Positions 1 to 7,161 of a stretch of DNA of 45,129 bases are shown here, one piece after another (positions within the stretch are counted from its first letter, which is position 1; each line of letters begins with the position of its first letter). The notes below the pieces were generated by a model. It was given only the letters and a program-made list of their open reading frames with translations, had not been told where the DNA came from and did no database searches. This stretch comes from UBA8515 sp036170795 (lineage in GTDB: Bacteria > Patescibacteriota > Minisyncoccia > Phycocordibacterales > UBA9973), in NCBI GenBank assembly GCA_036170795.1, contig JAVHPX010000031.1, positions 1 to 45,129 on the forward strand, read 5' to 3'. The translations under genes were made by a program, and so were the position numbers.

Positions 1-1
1 A

Positions 2-1345
2 GGAAAAATCAAAAAAATTATTGGGCCGGTCGTAGATGTTGAGTTCGGAGAGAACTTGCCAGCAATTTACAATGCGCTCACAGTCATGAATGGAGATAAG
101 ATGGTTGTGCTTGAAGTAGAACAGCATGTCGGTGGTGGAGTAGTGCGTGCGGTGGCAATGGATACTACAGATGGTCTTGCTCGTGGTATGGAAGTCACTG
201 ATACAGGTGCACCTATATCAGTCCCAGTCGGTACAGATACTCTAGGCCGTATCTTCAACGTCTTGGGCGATGTTATTGATGATGGTGCAGAAGTTACTAC
301 TAAGGTCCGCTCTTCTATACACCGCGAGGCCCCTTCTTATGTTTCCCAAGCTACAAAAGTAGAAATCCTTGAAACTGGTATCAAAGTTATCGACCTCATC
401 TGTCCAGTCCTTAAAGGAGGAAAGGTTGGTCTATTCGGGGGTGCAGGCGTTGGAAAGACTGTTGTTATTCAAGAGCTCATCCATAATATCGCATCAAATC
501 ACGGAGGCTACTCAGTTTTTGCTGGTGTTGGTGAACGTACACGTGAAGGTAATGACCTCTACCATGAGATGAAAGAATCAGGTGTTCTTCCAAAAGTGGC
601 CATGGTGTTTGGACAGATGAATGAACCGCCAGGTGCTCGTCTTCGTGTTGCTCTATCTGGTCTTACTATGGCCGAGCACTTCCGTGACCAAGAAGGTAAA
701 GATGTGCTTTTCTTCATTGATAATATTTTCCGTTTTACTCAAGCCGGATCTGAAGTCTCTGCGCTTCTCGGTCGTATTCCATCAGCTGTAGGCTACCAGC
801 CAACACTAGCTACAGAAATGGGAAATTTACAAGAGCGTATTACATCTACTGAGAAAGGTTCAGTCACATCAGTGCAGGCCGTCTACGTGCCAGCCGATGA
901 CCTTACTGACCCAGCACCAGCCACAACATTTTCACACCTTGACTCTACTGTGGTTCTAAACCGTTCACTCACTGAAATAGGTATCTACCCAGCTGTGGAT
1001 CCACTAGATTCATCATCTACAATTCTTGATCCACACATTGTAGGAAAAGAACACTATGAAGTTGCTCGTGAGGTTCAGCGTGTTCTACAACGTTACAAGG
1101 ATTTGCAAGATATCATTGCGATCTTGGGTATGGAAGAACTTTCAGACGATGACCGAGCACTTGTTGCACGTGCACGTAAGATTCAGAAATTCCTTTCACA
1201 GCCATTCTTTGTTGCTGAGCAATTTACTGGTACACCTGGAACTTATGTTCCACTTGTAGATACTATCCGTTCATTCCACGAAATTCTTGATGGCAAACAT
1301 GATGATAAGCCAGAGAACGAGTTTTATATGAAGGGTGCATTATAA
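2..1345 (+). CDS. atpD: F1Fo ATP synthase subunit beta (5' partial)
   Basis: Catalytic beta subunit of the F1 head, which makes or hydrolyses ATP at the membrane. The frame is open from base 2 and reads GKIKKIIGPVVDVEF before the LPAIYNAL stretch, so the real start lies outside the window; a TTG at 56 is internal. Visible motifs are the Walker A loop GGAGVGKT (about residues 146-153 of the visible part), GERTREGNDLY, the Walker B region FIDNIFRF, and SALLGRIPSAVGYQPTL. The DELSEED loop is present as EELSDDD. The gene sits 6 nt before atpC, the usual end of an atp operon. Identity is certain; only the 5' end is missing. Confidence 0.98.
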   Translation, partial: GKIKKIIGPVVDVEFGENLPAIYNALTVMNGDKMVVLEVEQHVGGGVVRAVAMDTTDGLARGMEVTDTGAPISVPVGTDTLGRIFNVLGDVIDDGAEVTTKVRSSIHREAPSYVSQATKVEILETGIKVIDLICPVLKGGKVGLFGGAGVGKTVVIQELIHNIASNHGGYSVFAGVGERTREGNDLYHEMKESGVLPKVAMVFGQMNEPPGARLRVALSGLTMAEHFRDQEGKDVLFFIDNIFRFTQAGSEVSALLGRIPSAVGYQPTLATEMGNLQERITSTEKGSVTSVQAVYVPADDLTDPAPATTFSHLDSTVVLNRSLTEIGIYPAVDPLDSSSTILDPHIVGKEHYEVAREVQRVLQRYKDLQDIIAILGMEELSDDDRALVARARKIQKFLSQPFFVAEQFTGTPGTYVPLVDTIRSFHEILDGKHDDKPENEFYMKGAL

Positions 1346-1351
1346 TTACTT

Positions 1352-1795
1352 ATGTCTAAATTATTAAAACTCAAAATAGTCACACCAGAGAAGTTGATAC
1401 TAGAGGAACTAGTAGATCAGGTTACTTTTCCTACAACTGAAGGCGAGCTTACAGTACTTCCAGAGCACGTATCTATGATTGCCGGACTCGCATCAGGTGA
1501 TGTTGTTGCTCAAGTTTCTGGTGAAAGTATACCTATGGCAGTATCTGGTGGCTTTGTAGAAGTTAAGCAAGTTAGTGGTCAAACAGAGGTCGCTATACTA
1601 GCAGACTTTGCAGAACATGTAGCTGATATTACTGATGAAGTTATTAAGCAAGCAGAGATCAAAGCCGAACAATTAAAGAAACAAGCAGAAAATAAAGAAA
1701 TTGTAGACTTCGAGCATTTTGCTTCTGAACTTGAGCGCTCCCTTACTCGAGTAAAAATTGCCGACAAATGGCGCACAAGAAAATATAGAAAATAA
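1352..1795 (+). CDS. atpC: F1Fo ATP synthase subunit epsilon
   Basis: Epsilon subunit of the F1 central stalk, which couples rotation to catalysis and can inhibit ATP hydrolysis. At 147 aa it has the usual N-terminal beta-sandwich (TPEKLILEE, then TTEGELTVLPEH, about residues 11-40) and a C-terminal helical part rich in Lys and Glu (about 95-135). It follows atpD directly and is the last gene of the operon; a hairpin lies just after its stop. No Shine-Dalgarno is visible in front of the ATG, and the gene is probably translated by coupling to atpD. Confidence 0.95.
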   Translation: MSKLLKLKIVTPEKLILEELVDQVTFPTTEGELTVLPEHVSMIAGLASGDVVAQVSGESIPMAVSGGFVEVKQVSGQTEVAILADFAEHVADITDEVIKQAEIKAEQLKKQAENKEIVDFEHFASELERSLTRVKIADKWRTRKYRK

Positions 1796-1830
1796 AAAAA
1801 CCTCCTTTTTAGGGGAGGGGTTAATTGTTT
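1793..1830. terminator. Hairpin terminator between atpC and the convergent gene
   Basis: CCTCC (1801-1805) pairs with GGAGG (1814-1818). The stem is flanked by an A run on the left and a T-rich run on the right, so it could end transcription in both directions. Confidence 0.65.
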
Positions 1831-1840
1831 TAAAGGTATT

Positions 1841-2125
1841 TTAAATTCTTTGCAAAAGATAAACACTTGTATCTGTTTCAATTATAAAATCACTTCCTGC
1901 TGTGGTTGTGATTTTATTAACTGATGATGTGTTTATTCTTCTTGAACAACCATCAGGGTCTACTATGGACATACTGCGAAGGGTTTTGAGTTCATCTCCT
2001 AATGCTCCATAATAAGTTTTCCCAACTTTTACATTGCTTTTTTCTCCATTAAAAATATGAACTTTGGTCATCTTAACCATAGTTCCTTTTAAAAGACCCG
2101 GTCTTTGCACTTCTACGATATTCAT
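1841..2125 (-). CDS. Hypothetical protein, 94 aa
   Basis: I do not recognise this protein. It is soluble, with no signal peptide or membrane segment, and looks like mixed beta structure (KVHIFNGEKSNVKVGKTYYG; GSDFIIETDTSVYLL). It contains a single Cys in GCSRR. Its reality is supported by a strong promoter upstream (TTGACA, 17 nt, TATACT at 2150-2178) and by the hairpin downstream at 1801-1818. It is convergent with atpC and divergent from trhO, so it forms its own transcription unit. Confidence 0.7.
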   Translation of the reverse strand: MNIVEVQRPGLLKGTMVKMTKVHIFNGEKSNVKVGKTYYGALGDELKTLRSMSIVDPDGCSRRINTSSVNKITTTAGSDFIIETDTSVYLLQRI

Positions 2126-2149
2126 AACTTAAAGATTTAGTTGACTCTA

Positions 2150-2178
2150 AGTATATCACAATAATCACTTTCTGTCAA
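2150..2178 (-). promoter_or_regulatory. Sigma70-type promoter of the 94-aa gene
   Basis: On the minus strand, TTGACA (2173-2178), a 17-nt spacer and TATACT (2150-2155). The predicted start is near 2143, giving a leader of about 18 nt before the ATG at 2125. Confidence 0.75.
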
Positions 2179-2214
2179 TCAAAAATCCTTAAATAATTTG
2201 ATATATTAAGAACC

Positions 2215-3165
2215 ATGAAAGAGTCGTACAAAATCCTTCTTTTCTACAAATATGTCCAGATAGATGATCCTAAATTGTTCAGAGAAGCTCATTTTGAGCT
2301 TTGTAAGCGCCTAAATATGAAAGGGCGTATGATTATCGCTTATGAAGGCATAAATGGCACATTTGAGGGTACTGAAAGTGCTTGTAAGAAATACATGGAT
2401 CACATGAAAGCTGATACTCGATTTGCCGACATTCACTGGAAAATAAGTAAGGGAACTGTTGATGGCACAGCTTTCCCACGCCTATCTGTAAAAACTCGTA
2501 AAGAAATAGTATCACTACATCTTGGAGACGAAGCTGATATTGATCCAAATCAGATTACTGGTAATCATTTAAGGCCTGAAGACTTACATAAATGGTACAA
2601 GGAAGGTAAAAAATTCCACATAGTAGATATGCGAAATGATTATGAACTTCGAGTAGGGAAGTTTGAAGGTACAGTTTTCCCAGATTTAAATAATTTTCGT
2701 GATTTAAAAAATAATATTAAAAAAATAGAAAATTTAAAGGATACGACAGTGCTCACAGTTTGTACTGGTGGTGTTCGTTGTGAGAAAGCATCAGGACTTC
2801 TAGTTCGTGAAGGTTTTAAAGATGTCTACCAACTCGATGGAGGTATAGTCAGCTATATGGAAAAATACCCAGGACAAAATTTCAAAGGTTCACTTTATGT
2901 TTTTGATAGAAGGATAATTATGAATTTTGACGACATTGATAAACATGAAATAATTGGTAAATGTAATAAATGTGGAAATAAAAGTGAGCATTATGTGAAT
3001 TGTGGCAATCTTATGTGTCATGATCATTTTATATGTTGTAAGAATTGTTTAGAAAAGAGTGAAATTGATCATCCTTTTTACGGTCTAGCTTACTGTAATT
3101 TCTGGTGTAATTTTAAATGGAAGTGGTATCAATTTACAAAGAAGATTAAAAAATCTTTTATATAA
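2215..3165 (+). CDS. trhO: tRNA uridine(34) hydroxylase, rhodanese family
   Basis: TrhO (YceA) makes 5-hydroxyuridine at the wobble position of tRNAs, a step towards cmo5U/mo5U. The 316-aa protein has the N-terminal YceA domain (about residues 5-95, with EGINGTFEG), a rhodanese domain (about 120-225) with catalytic Cys183 in the loop CTGGVRCEKAS, and a Cys-rich C-terminal tail (about 250-300) that may bind zinc. An extended -10 (TGaTATATT, 2199-2207) ends 7 nt before the ATG, so the mRNA is probably leaderless. The stop is only 2 nt from the stop of the convergent electron-transfer gene, with no terminator between them. Confidence 0.93.
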   Translation: MKESYKILLFYKYVQIDDPKLFREAHFELCKRLNMKGRMIIAYEGINGTFEGTESACKKYMDHMKADTRFADIHWKISKGTVDGTAFPRLSVKTRKEIVSLHLGDEADIDPNQITGNHLRPEDLHKWYKEGKKFHIVDMRNDYELRVGKFEGTVFPDLNNFRDLKNNIKKIENLKDTTVLTVCTGGVRCEKASGLLVREGFKDVYQLDGGIVSYMEKYPGQNFKGSLYVFDRRIIMNFDDIDKHEIIGKCNKCGNKSEHYVNCGNLMCHDHFICCKNCLEKSEIDHPFYGLAYCNFWCNFKWKWYQFTKKIKKSFI

Positions 3166-3167
3166 TT

Positions 3168-4700
3168 TTACGCAAATCCTGGAAAGAAATCTGTTTTTAT
3201 TTGAGATTTATCAACTTTCAGTTTTGAAAGTGTATCTTGAAATGCAGTCACCATTCCATGAGGCCCTGATATATAAAATAATCTATCTCGGTAATCTGGT
3301 ACTTCTTTAATAATCATTTCAGCAGTTATAAAACCACGAGCTACTGCCCAATCTACCGGTATTGAATTTACTTCAGATATAGCATAAACAGTTTTTATAC
3401 CAATATCAGCTCTAGCTTTCTCAAATGTATCAATATATGCAATGTCATCAGGGGTTTTATTAGAATAAAACATAACGATATCTCTTTTTTGATCACGTTT
3501 TAACATATAACTAATCATACTTTCAAATGGAGTTACTCCGATACCACCAGCAATGAAGCATAACTTTTTATTTTTATCTTTTGGCATTGTGAAATCACCA
3601 GAAAGTTGAGAGGCCATTATCGTATCATTTGGCTTCATGTTAAATAGGGCTATTTTAAAACTACTAGGTTTTGGATAAAATTTTATACCTATATGGATTT
3701 CCTCCTCAATTGGTGATGAGGCAATTGTAAAGTAGCGCCTATTGCCTCTACTATCTGGATTATTATGTTCAAGAGTCCATTCAAGATATTGACCAGGACG
3801 GAAGGGAACTTCATCTCTATCAGATGTAAAAGAGAAATCATATGTATCATTTGCAATAAGTGTTTTTTCTTTAAATCTTAGCAGTAGTTTAATTTTTGGA
3901 CTTACAATATATGAATAAACGTTTCCTAATAGCAATGCAAGTTCTGGCGTTGAATATACAATTCCAAAATGAATCATTGGGTCAAATACCGCACCGACAA
4001 GTGCGCCATAACCCATACGCAAAGATTTAGTTGGTGGAGTTGTTAGTGGTTCCGTAAGCATTACGAATGCAAAGAAAAATAATGGAGAATTTTTGATTGC
4101 CTGACTTGCAAATTTCCATATATCAGCAAATCCATTTGCGTGTATTAATACACTTACAAGTAATGAGACAATTATAAATGTATAAACAAGATCTTCTCTT
4201 CTAATTTTCCGAGTAATTAAAAATCCTCCAATAAGAACAAAAGGCAACATAACCCCAGTTCCAACCCACCAGCTAGCAGATTGACCAAGAGTAATGGCAG
4301 TTATAGCCACAGAAAAAGCAGCTGGGTTAAAAATATGCTTCTTACCAATTGCAAATATGTATTTTGATGCCATCGCCCAAAGTGCAGTCCAAAAAATAAA
4401 CATTAAATATTTAAAATCAGTAAAAGATTCAGGTGGTGTGATAATAAATATTAATATAAATGCTGTAATATAAAGTGACTCAATATTCGTTGGAGCATTA
4501 AATACATATGAAAATATATAATTCATTACCCAACATACAGCGAGGATTAATACTGTTGATAATAACAACATTAATGGATTATAGGGAAGTATTCCAATAA
4601 AACTAAAAACTAAAGACACTAGTAAAAGAAAAACTAGGAAGTATAGCACTAGTCTATACATTGTTATTTTATTTAGTAAATTATCAATTATTTTAAACAT
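3168..4700 (-). CDS. RnfD/NqrB-like membrane protein fused to a ferredoxin-NAD(P)+ reductase domain
   Basis: The 510-aa protein has two parts. Residues 1 to about 265 form roughly nine or ten membrane helices with RnfD/NqrB-family signatures: FNPAAF (124-129) and LTEPLTTPPTKSLRMGYGA (215-233), the region that contacts flavin in that family. I see no SGAT flavinylation motif in this part. From about 272 to the end is a ferredoxin-NADP+ reductase module: FAD-binding RRYFTIASS (321-329), NAD(P)-binding GGIGVTP (385-391), SGPHGM near 480 and a C-terminal DFFPGF. No 2Fe-2S domain is present. The architecture suggests NAD(P)H oxidation at the cytoplasmic face and electron passage through the membrane to the flavinylated partner encoded two genes upstream. 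It begins 1 nt after the apbE stop (TAA-T-ATG). A ferric-reductase-like role is an alternative. Confidence 0.85.
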   Translation of the reverse strand: MFKIIDNLLNKITMYRLVLYFLVFLLLVSLVFSFIGILPYNPLMLLLSTVLILAVCWVMNYIFSYVFNAPTNIESLYITAFILIFIITPPESFTDFKYLMFIFWTALWAMASKYIFAIGKKHIFNPAAFSVAITAITLGQSASWWVGTGVMLPFVLIGGFLITRKIRREDLVYTFIIVSLLVSVLIHANGFADIWKFASQAIKNSPLFFFAFVMLTEPLTTPPTKSLRMGYGALVGAVFDPMIHFGIVYSTPELALLLGNVYSYIVSPKIKLLLRFKEKTLIANDTYDFSFTSDRDEVPFRPGQYLEWTLEHNNPDSRGNRRYFTIASSPIEEEIHIGIKFYPKPSSFKIALFNMKPNDTIMASQLSGDFTMPKDKNKKLCFIAGGIGVTPFESMISYMLKRDQKRDIVMFYSNKTPDDIAYIDTFEKARADIGIKTVYAISEVNSIPVDWAVARGFITAEMIIKEVPDYRDRLFYISGPHGMVTAFQDTLSKLKVDKSQIKTDFFPGFA

Positions 4701-4701
4701 A

Positions 4702-5445
4702 TTATTTTGTATATTCTAGGAAGCCATTAGTCATAATAGCACGACCATTCTTATCTATCATATAAGCCTCAAAACCAGGCATATTCTCAATAAAATAAAT
4801 TCCATCTCGTCCCATAGCATATGCTGCTGTAGCAAAACGGTCTGCCTCATATATGTCAGGACCTATGACAGTAAAACTTACAATATCTTCTAGCGTAGCG
4901 TCAGTATTGTTGGGATTATATATATGATCACCTCGTATATAATTACCCGACGTAGCAATACCTTTATCTGTATTGTTTACGACTTTTACTATTTCACTTG
5001 TATTAAATGGATTACGAATTCCAATAGACCAAGGATTACCGTCATTATTTGTACCACTAGTTTGTATATCACCTCCAACTTCTAGGCAGAAATTATTATA
5101 TCCATTTTCATGAAGTAGGTTAGAGGCCTTCTGTATAGCCCATCCTTTTACAAGTCCCGATGGATCATAAGTACCAGTTGGTTTTTTAATATTAAAAAAG
5201 TTGTTTGTAGCTAATCTTGTTTCCTCAGATAAACGCAAAACTTCTTTCATGTTGTCACTATATTCGAATTCTTTTAATTCGCCACGATTTATTTTCATAA
5301 TTTCACTATCATCTTTATATGTACTGAACTTATTATCAACATATTTAAAATAATCAAACACCATTTCGAGTGCTACACTTTTTACATTAGCATCTACTAT
5401 TTCAACGGTTATGGGCATGCCCATTATTATTTTTGTATCTTTCAT
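4702..5445 (-). CDS. apbE: FAD:protein FMN transferase (ApbE-like), no signal peptide
   Basis: ApbE proteins move FMN from FAD onto a Thr of an S-G-A-T motif in target proteins. The 247-aa sequence keeps the family motifs DPSGLVKGWA (94-103), GGDI (124-127), ATSGNY (164-169), His174 in HIYNP and ADRFATA (201-207). The likely substrate, with an SGAT motif, is encoded immediately upstream. Most ApbE proteins are exported and about 330-350 aa long; this one starts directly at the catalytic core (MKDTKIIMGMPITVE) with no signal peptide or lipobox. No longer start is possible, because the in-frame codon two positions upstream is the stop of the preceding gene. Confidence 0.92.
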   Translation of the reverse strand: MKDTKIIMGMPITVEIVDANVKSVALEMVFDYFKYVDNKFSTYKDDSEIMKINRGELKEFEYSDNMKEVLRLSEETRLATNNFFNIKKPTGTYDPSGLVKGWAIQKASNLLHENGYNNFCLEVGGDIQTSGTNNDGNPWSIGIRNPFNTSEIVKVVNNTDKGIATSGNYIRGDHIYNPNNTDATLEDIVSFTVIGPDIYEADRFATAAYAMGRDGIYFIENMPGFEAYMIDKNGRAIMTNGFLEYTK

Positions 5446-5448
5446 AAA

Positions 5449-6174
5449 TTAAACTTTTGCTTGTGACAAAGCATAAGCCAATGATTGATTAAAAGCTTCA
5501 CTAGTATAAGTCGCACCTGAAACTGAATTTACGTTTGATTTCTGGGAAGATATAGCTTCTGATTTTAATATTGGCATAGCATTTTGACTCTTACGAAGTG
5601 AAGTACTACGGTCTTGTGGATAATCAAGAAAAATAACATCAGTAAGACGACCCCCAGATATAGTGGCACGAACTTGTACATTGCCGTAATAGGCATCAAC
5701 GCTGTCACCAGTATATACTCCATCATTCCAACCACTTGTTGGTTTTGGTTTTATAACTGGTGGAGGTGTGGCTACTATTAGCTTGGGAGCTGGTGTCGAT
5801 GTTGTAGTAGTAACAGCTGGTTTAAGTATTGCAACTGTAGTAGTTTTTTTTACTGGAGTAGCATAAACAAGAGTTGTAGTACAAACATATCTACTTCTTG
5901 GTACATCTTCTTCATCATCACTACCACCAACAGACTTCCATCCACAAATAGTTTTATTAACTTTTTTAGGAACAATAGCTGGTGATTGTACAACTACACC
6001 AGAATCAATTTGTGGTTCTTTAATTGAAGCAGGAATACCAATAGATACTTTATTGTCTAAAGTATCTATTTCCTGATTATTTAAATTAAGTGTTGAAATA
6101 TCAATTGATTTTGCATACACTACATAAATACCAAATATAATTATAGTTGAAATTGAAAGTATAAATCTCTTCAT
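5449..6174 (-). CDS. Membrane-anchored/exported FMN-binding domain protein (flavinylation target)
   Basis: Predicted extracytosolic electron carrier with covalently bound FMN. The 241-aa protein has an N-terminal signal anchor (MKRF followed by a hydrophobic stretch, about 4-21), a low-complexity linker rich in Thr, Pro and Val (about 100-155) with two cysteines before it, and a C-terminal FMN_bind domain (about 158-235). Its motif VSGATYTS (218-225) makes Thr222 the expected flavinylation site. It is the first gene of the operon with apbE and the RnfD-like reductase. A -10 TATAAT (6183-6188, minus) ends 8 nt before the ATG. The acceptor of its electrons cannot be told from the sequence. Confidence 0.9.
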   Translation of the reverse strand: MKRFILSISTIIIFGIYVVYAKSIDISTLNLNNQEIDTLDNKVSIGIPASIKEPQIDSGVVVQSPAIVPKKVNKTICGWKSVGGSDDEEDVPRSRYVCTTTLVYATPVKKTTTVAILKPAVTTTTSTPAPKLIVATPPPVIKPKPTSGWNDGVYTGDSVDAYYGNVQVRATISGGRLTDVIFLDYPQDRSTSLRKSQNAMPILKSEAISSQKSNVNSVSGATYTSEAFNQSLAYALSQAKV

Positions 6175-6182
6175 GTATATCT

Positions 6183-6213
6183 ATTATACGATAAAAAAAT
6201 AATTTTGTTGCAA
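6183..6213 (-). promoter_or_regulatory. Promoter of the flavin electron-transfer operon
   Basis: On the minus strand, TATAAT at 6183-6188 with a possible -35 TTGCAA at 6208-6213 (19-nt spacer). The predicted start falls almost on the ATG at 6174, suggesting a leaderless mRNA. Confidence 0.55.
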
Positions 6214-6285
6214 TATATAAGACTAAATAATAATAAAAGTATAGCAAATTATGCAACGACATAAAATTAAAGTAATGAATAATAG

Positions 6286-6294
6286 TTATCCACA
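6286..6294 (+). promoter_or_regulatory. DnaA box upstream of the lexA operon
   Basis: Exact TTATCCACA, 9 nt upstream of the -35 of the lexA operon promoter. It is one of three exact copies I found in the window, all in promoter regions. Confidence 0.55.
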
Positions 6295-6303
6295 GTTATT
6301 TAT

Positions 6304-6332
6304 TTGACAGTGAACGAGCGTTCACATATACT
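6304..6332 (+). promoter_or_regulatory. Promoter of the 64-aa gene-lexA-pif1 operon
   Basis: TTGACA (6304-6309), an exact 17-nt spacer and TATACT (6327-6332). The predicted start is near 6339, giving a leader of about 36 nt before the ATG at 6375. Confidence 0.85.
6310..6325 (+). promoter_or_regulatory. SOS box (LexA operator) in the promoter spacer
   Basis: GTGAACGAGCGTTCAC: 6-nt arms GTGAAC and GTTCAC are perfect inverse complements around GAGC, and the core fits the GAAC-N4-GTTC form of the Firmicutes/Actinobacteria LexA box. It fills most of the -35/-10 spacer, so bound LexA would block RNA polymerase. lexA is the second gene downstream, which implies autoregulation. Confidence 0.85.
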
Positions 6333-6345
6333 GTATGTATAGTCG

Positions 6346-6357
6346 ATTGTTAACAAT
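6346..6357. repeat. Perfect 12-bp palindrome in the lexA operon leader
   Basis: ATTGTTAACAAT lies about 7-18 nt downstream of the predicted transcription start. It could be a second operator or a chance AT-rich palindrome. Confidence 0.35.
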
Positions 6358-6374
6358 ATAATCAAATAAAATAT

Positions 6375-6569
6375 ATGAACAAAGAACAATATATCAAAAT
6401 AATAGAGAGGGAATTACATAGTATCAACAAGCGTATTGATATGAAAATTCTACAAGGTGTAGAATATAGAAAGGAAGCTCGTGACCACAAGATACTTCAA
6501 AAGAAAATGCGTCAGCATTCTCAACAAAGTTTTTTTAATAGATTTTTTGCTGTATTACCACAATTCTAA
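6375..6569 (+). CDS. Hypothetical protein, 64 aa, first gene of the SOS operon
   Basis: I do not recognise a family. The protein is basic and mostly helical (KEQYIKIIERELHSINKRID, then many Lys, Arg and Gln) and ends in a short hydrophobic tail, FFNRFFAVLPQF. It has no signal peptide. It is the first gene behind the LexA-box promoter and lies 8 nt before lexA, so it should be induced by DNA damage. That position resembles SOS accessory or cell-division inhibitor genes, but nothing in the sequence proves such a role. Confidence 0.7.
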   Translation: MNKEQYIKIIERELHSINKRIDMKILQGVEYRKEARDHKILQKKMRQHSQQSFFNRFFAVLPQF

Positions 6570-6577
6570 AATATAAA

Positions 6578-7147
6578 ATGAATACAAACGAATACAAAAA
6601 TAAACTCCAATCTTTTTACAATAGAGAAAAACGTATGCCTACATATACTGAGATGATGGTGCTCTTCCACTTCAAATCAAAGAATGCCGTCGCTCGCCTC
6701 GTAGATAAATTTATAGAAGCTGGTTTAGTTGCCAAAGATCACCTAGGCAGACTTATACCAGAAGAATCTTTCAATGCTATTCCTCTTCTTGGGCTCGTTA
6801 AAGCTGGTTTCCCATCTGATGTCGCCGAAGAGTCTCGCGATACTGTAAACCTTGATGAGTATCTCGTAGCAAAGAAAGACAATACATACATGCTCGAAGT
6901 CGATGGCGATTCTATGATAGATGCACATATTACTGATGGTGATATGGTGTTAGTTGAGAAGACAAATAAAGCAAAAGATGGGGACATCGTCATTGCCGAC
7001 ATCGATGGAGAATTCACAATGAAATATTTCCGTAAATCTGAAAACAAAGTCTGGCTTGAACCTGCCAATAAAGATTTCAAGAATATTTACCCAGTCACAT
7101 ATCTAACTATCACTGCCATTGTGAAAGCAGTCATCAGAAAATACTAA
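6578..7147 (+). CDS. lexA: LexA repressor
   Basis: SOS repressor that cleaves itself when RecA filaments form. The 189-aa protein has an N-terminal winged-helix DNA-binding domain (about 1-60) and a C-terminal S24 peptidase domain. Key residues are present: scissile Ala76-Gly77 in VKAGFPS, nucleophile Ser112 in DGDSM and general base Lys149 in FTMKYF. A matching SOS box lies in the operon promoter at 6310-6325. It is cotranscribed with a 64-aa protein upstream; the helicase gene follows after 14 nt but also has its own -10. No extra domain is present and the length is close to normal. Confidence 0.95.
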   Translation: MNTNEYKNKLQSFYNREKRMPTYTEMMVLFHFKSKNAVARLVDKFIEAGLVAKDHLGRLIPEESFNAIPLLGLVKAGFPSDVAEESRDTVNLDEYLVAKKDNTYMLEVDGDSMIDAHITDGDMVLVEKTNKAKDGDIVIADIDGEFTMKYFRKSENKVWLEPANKDFKNIYPVTYLTITAIVKAVIRKY

Positions 7148-7161
7148 TGCTATAATAGGTC

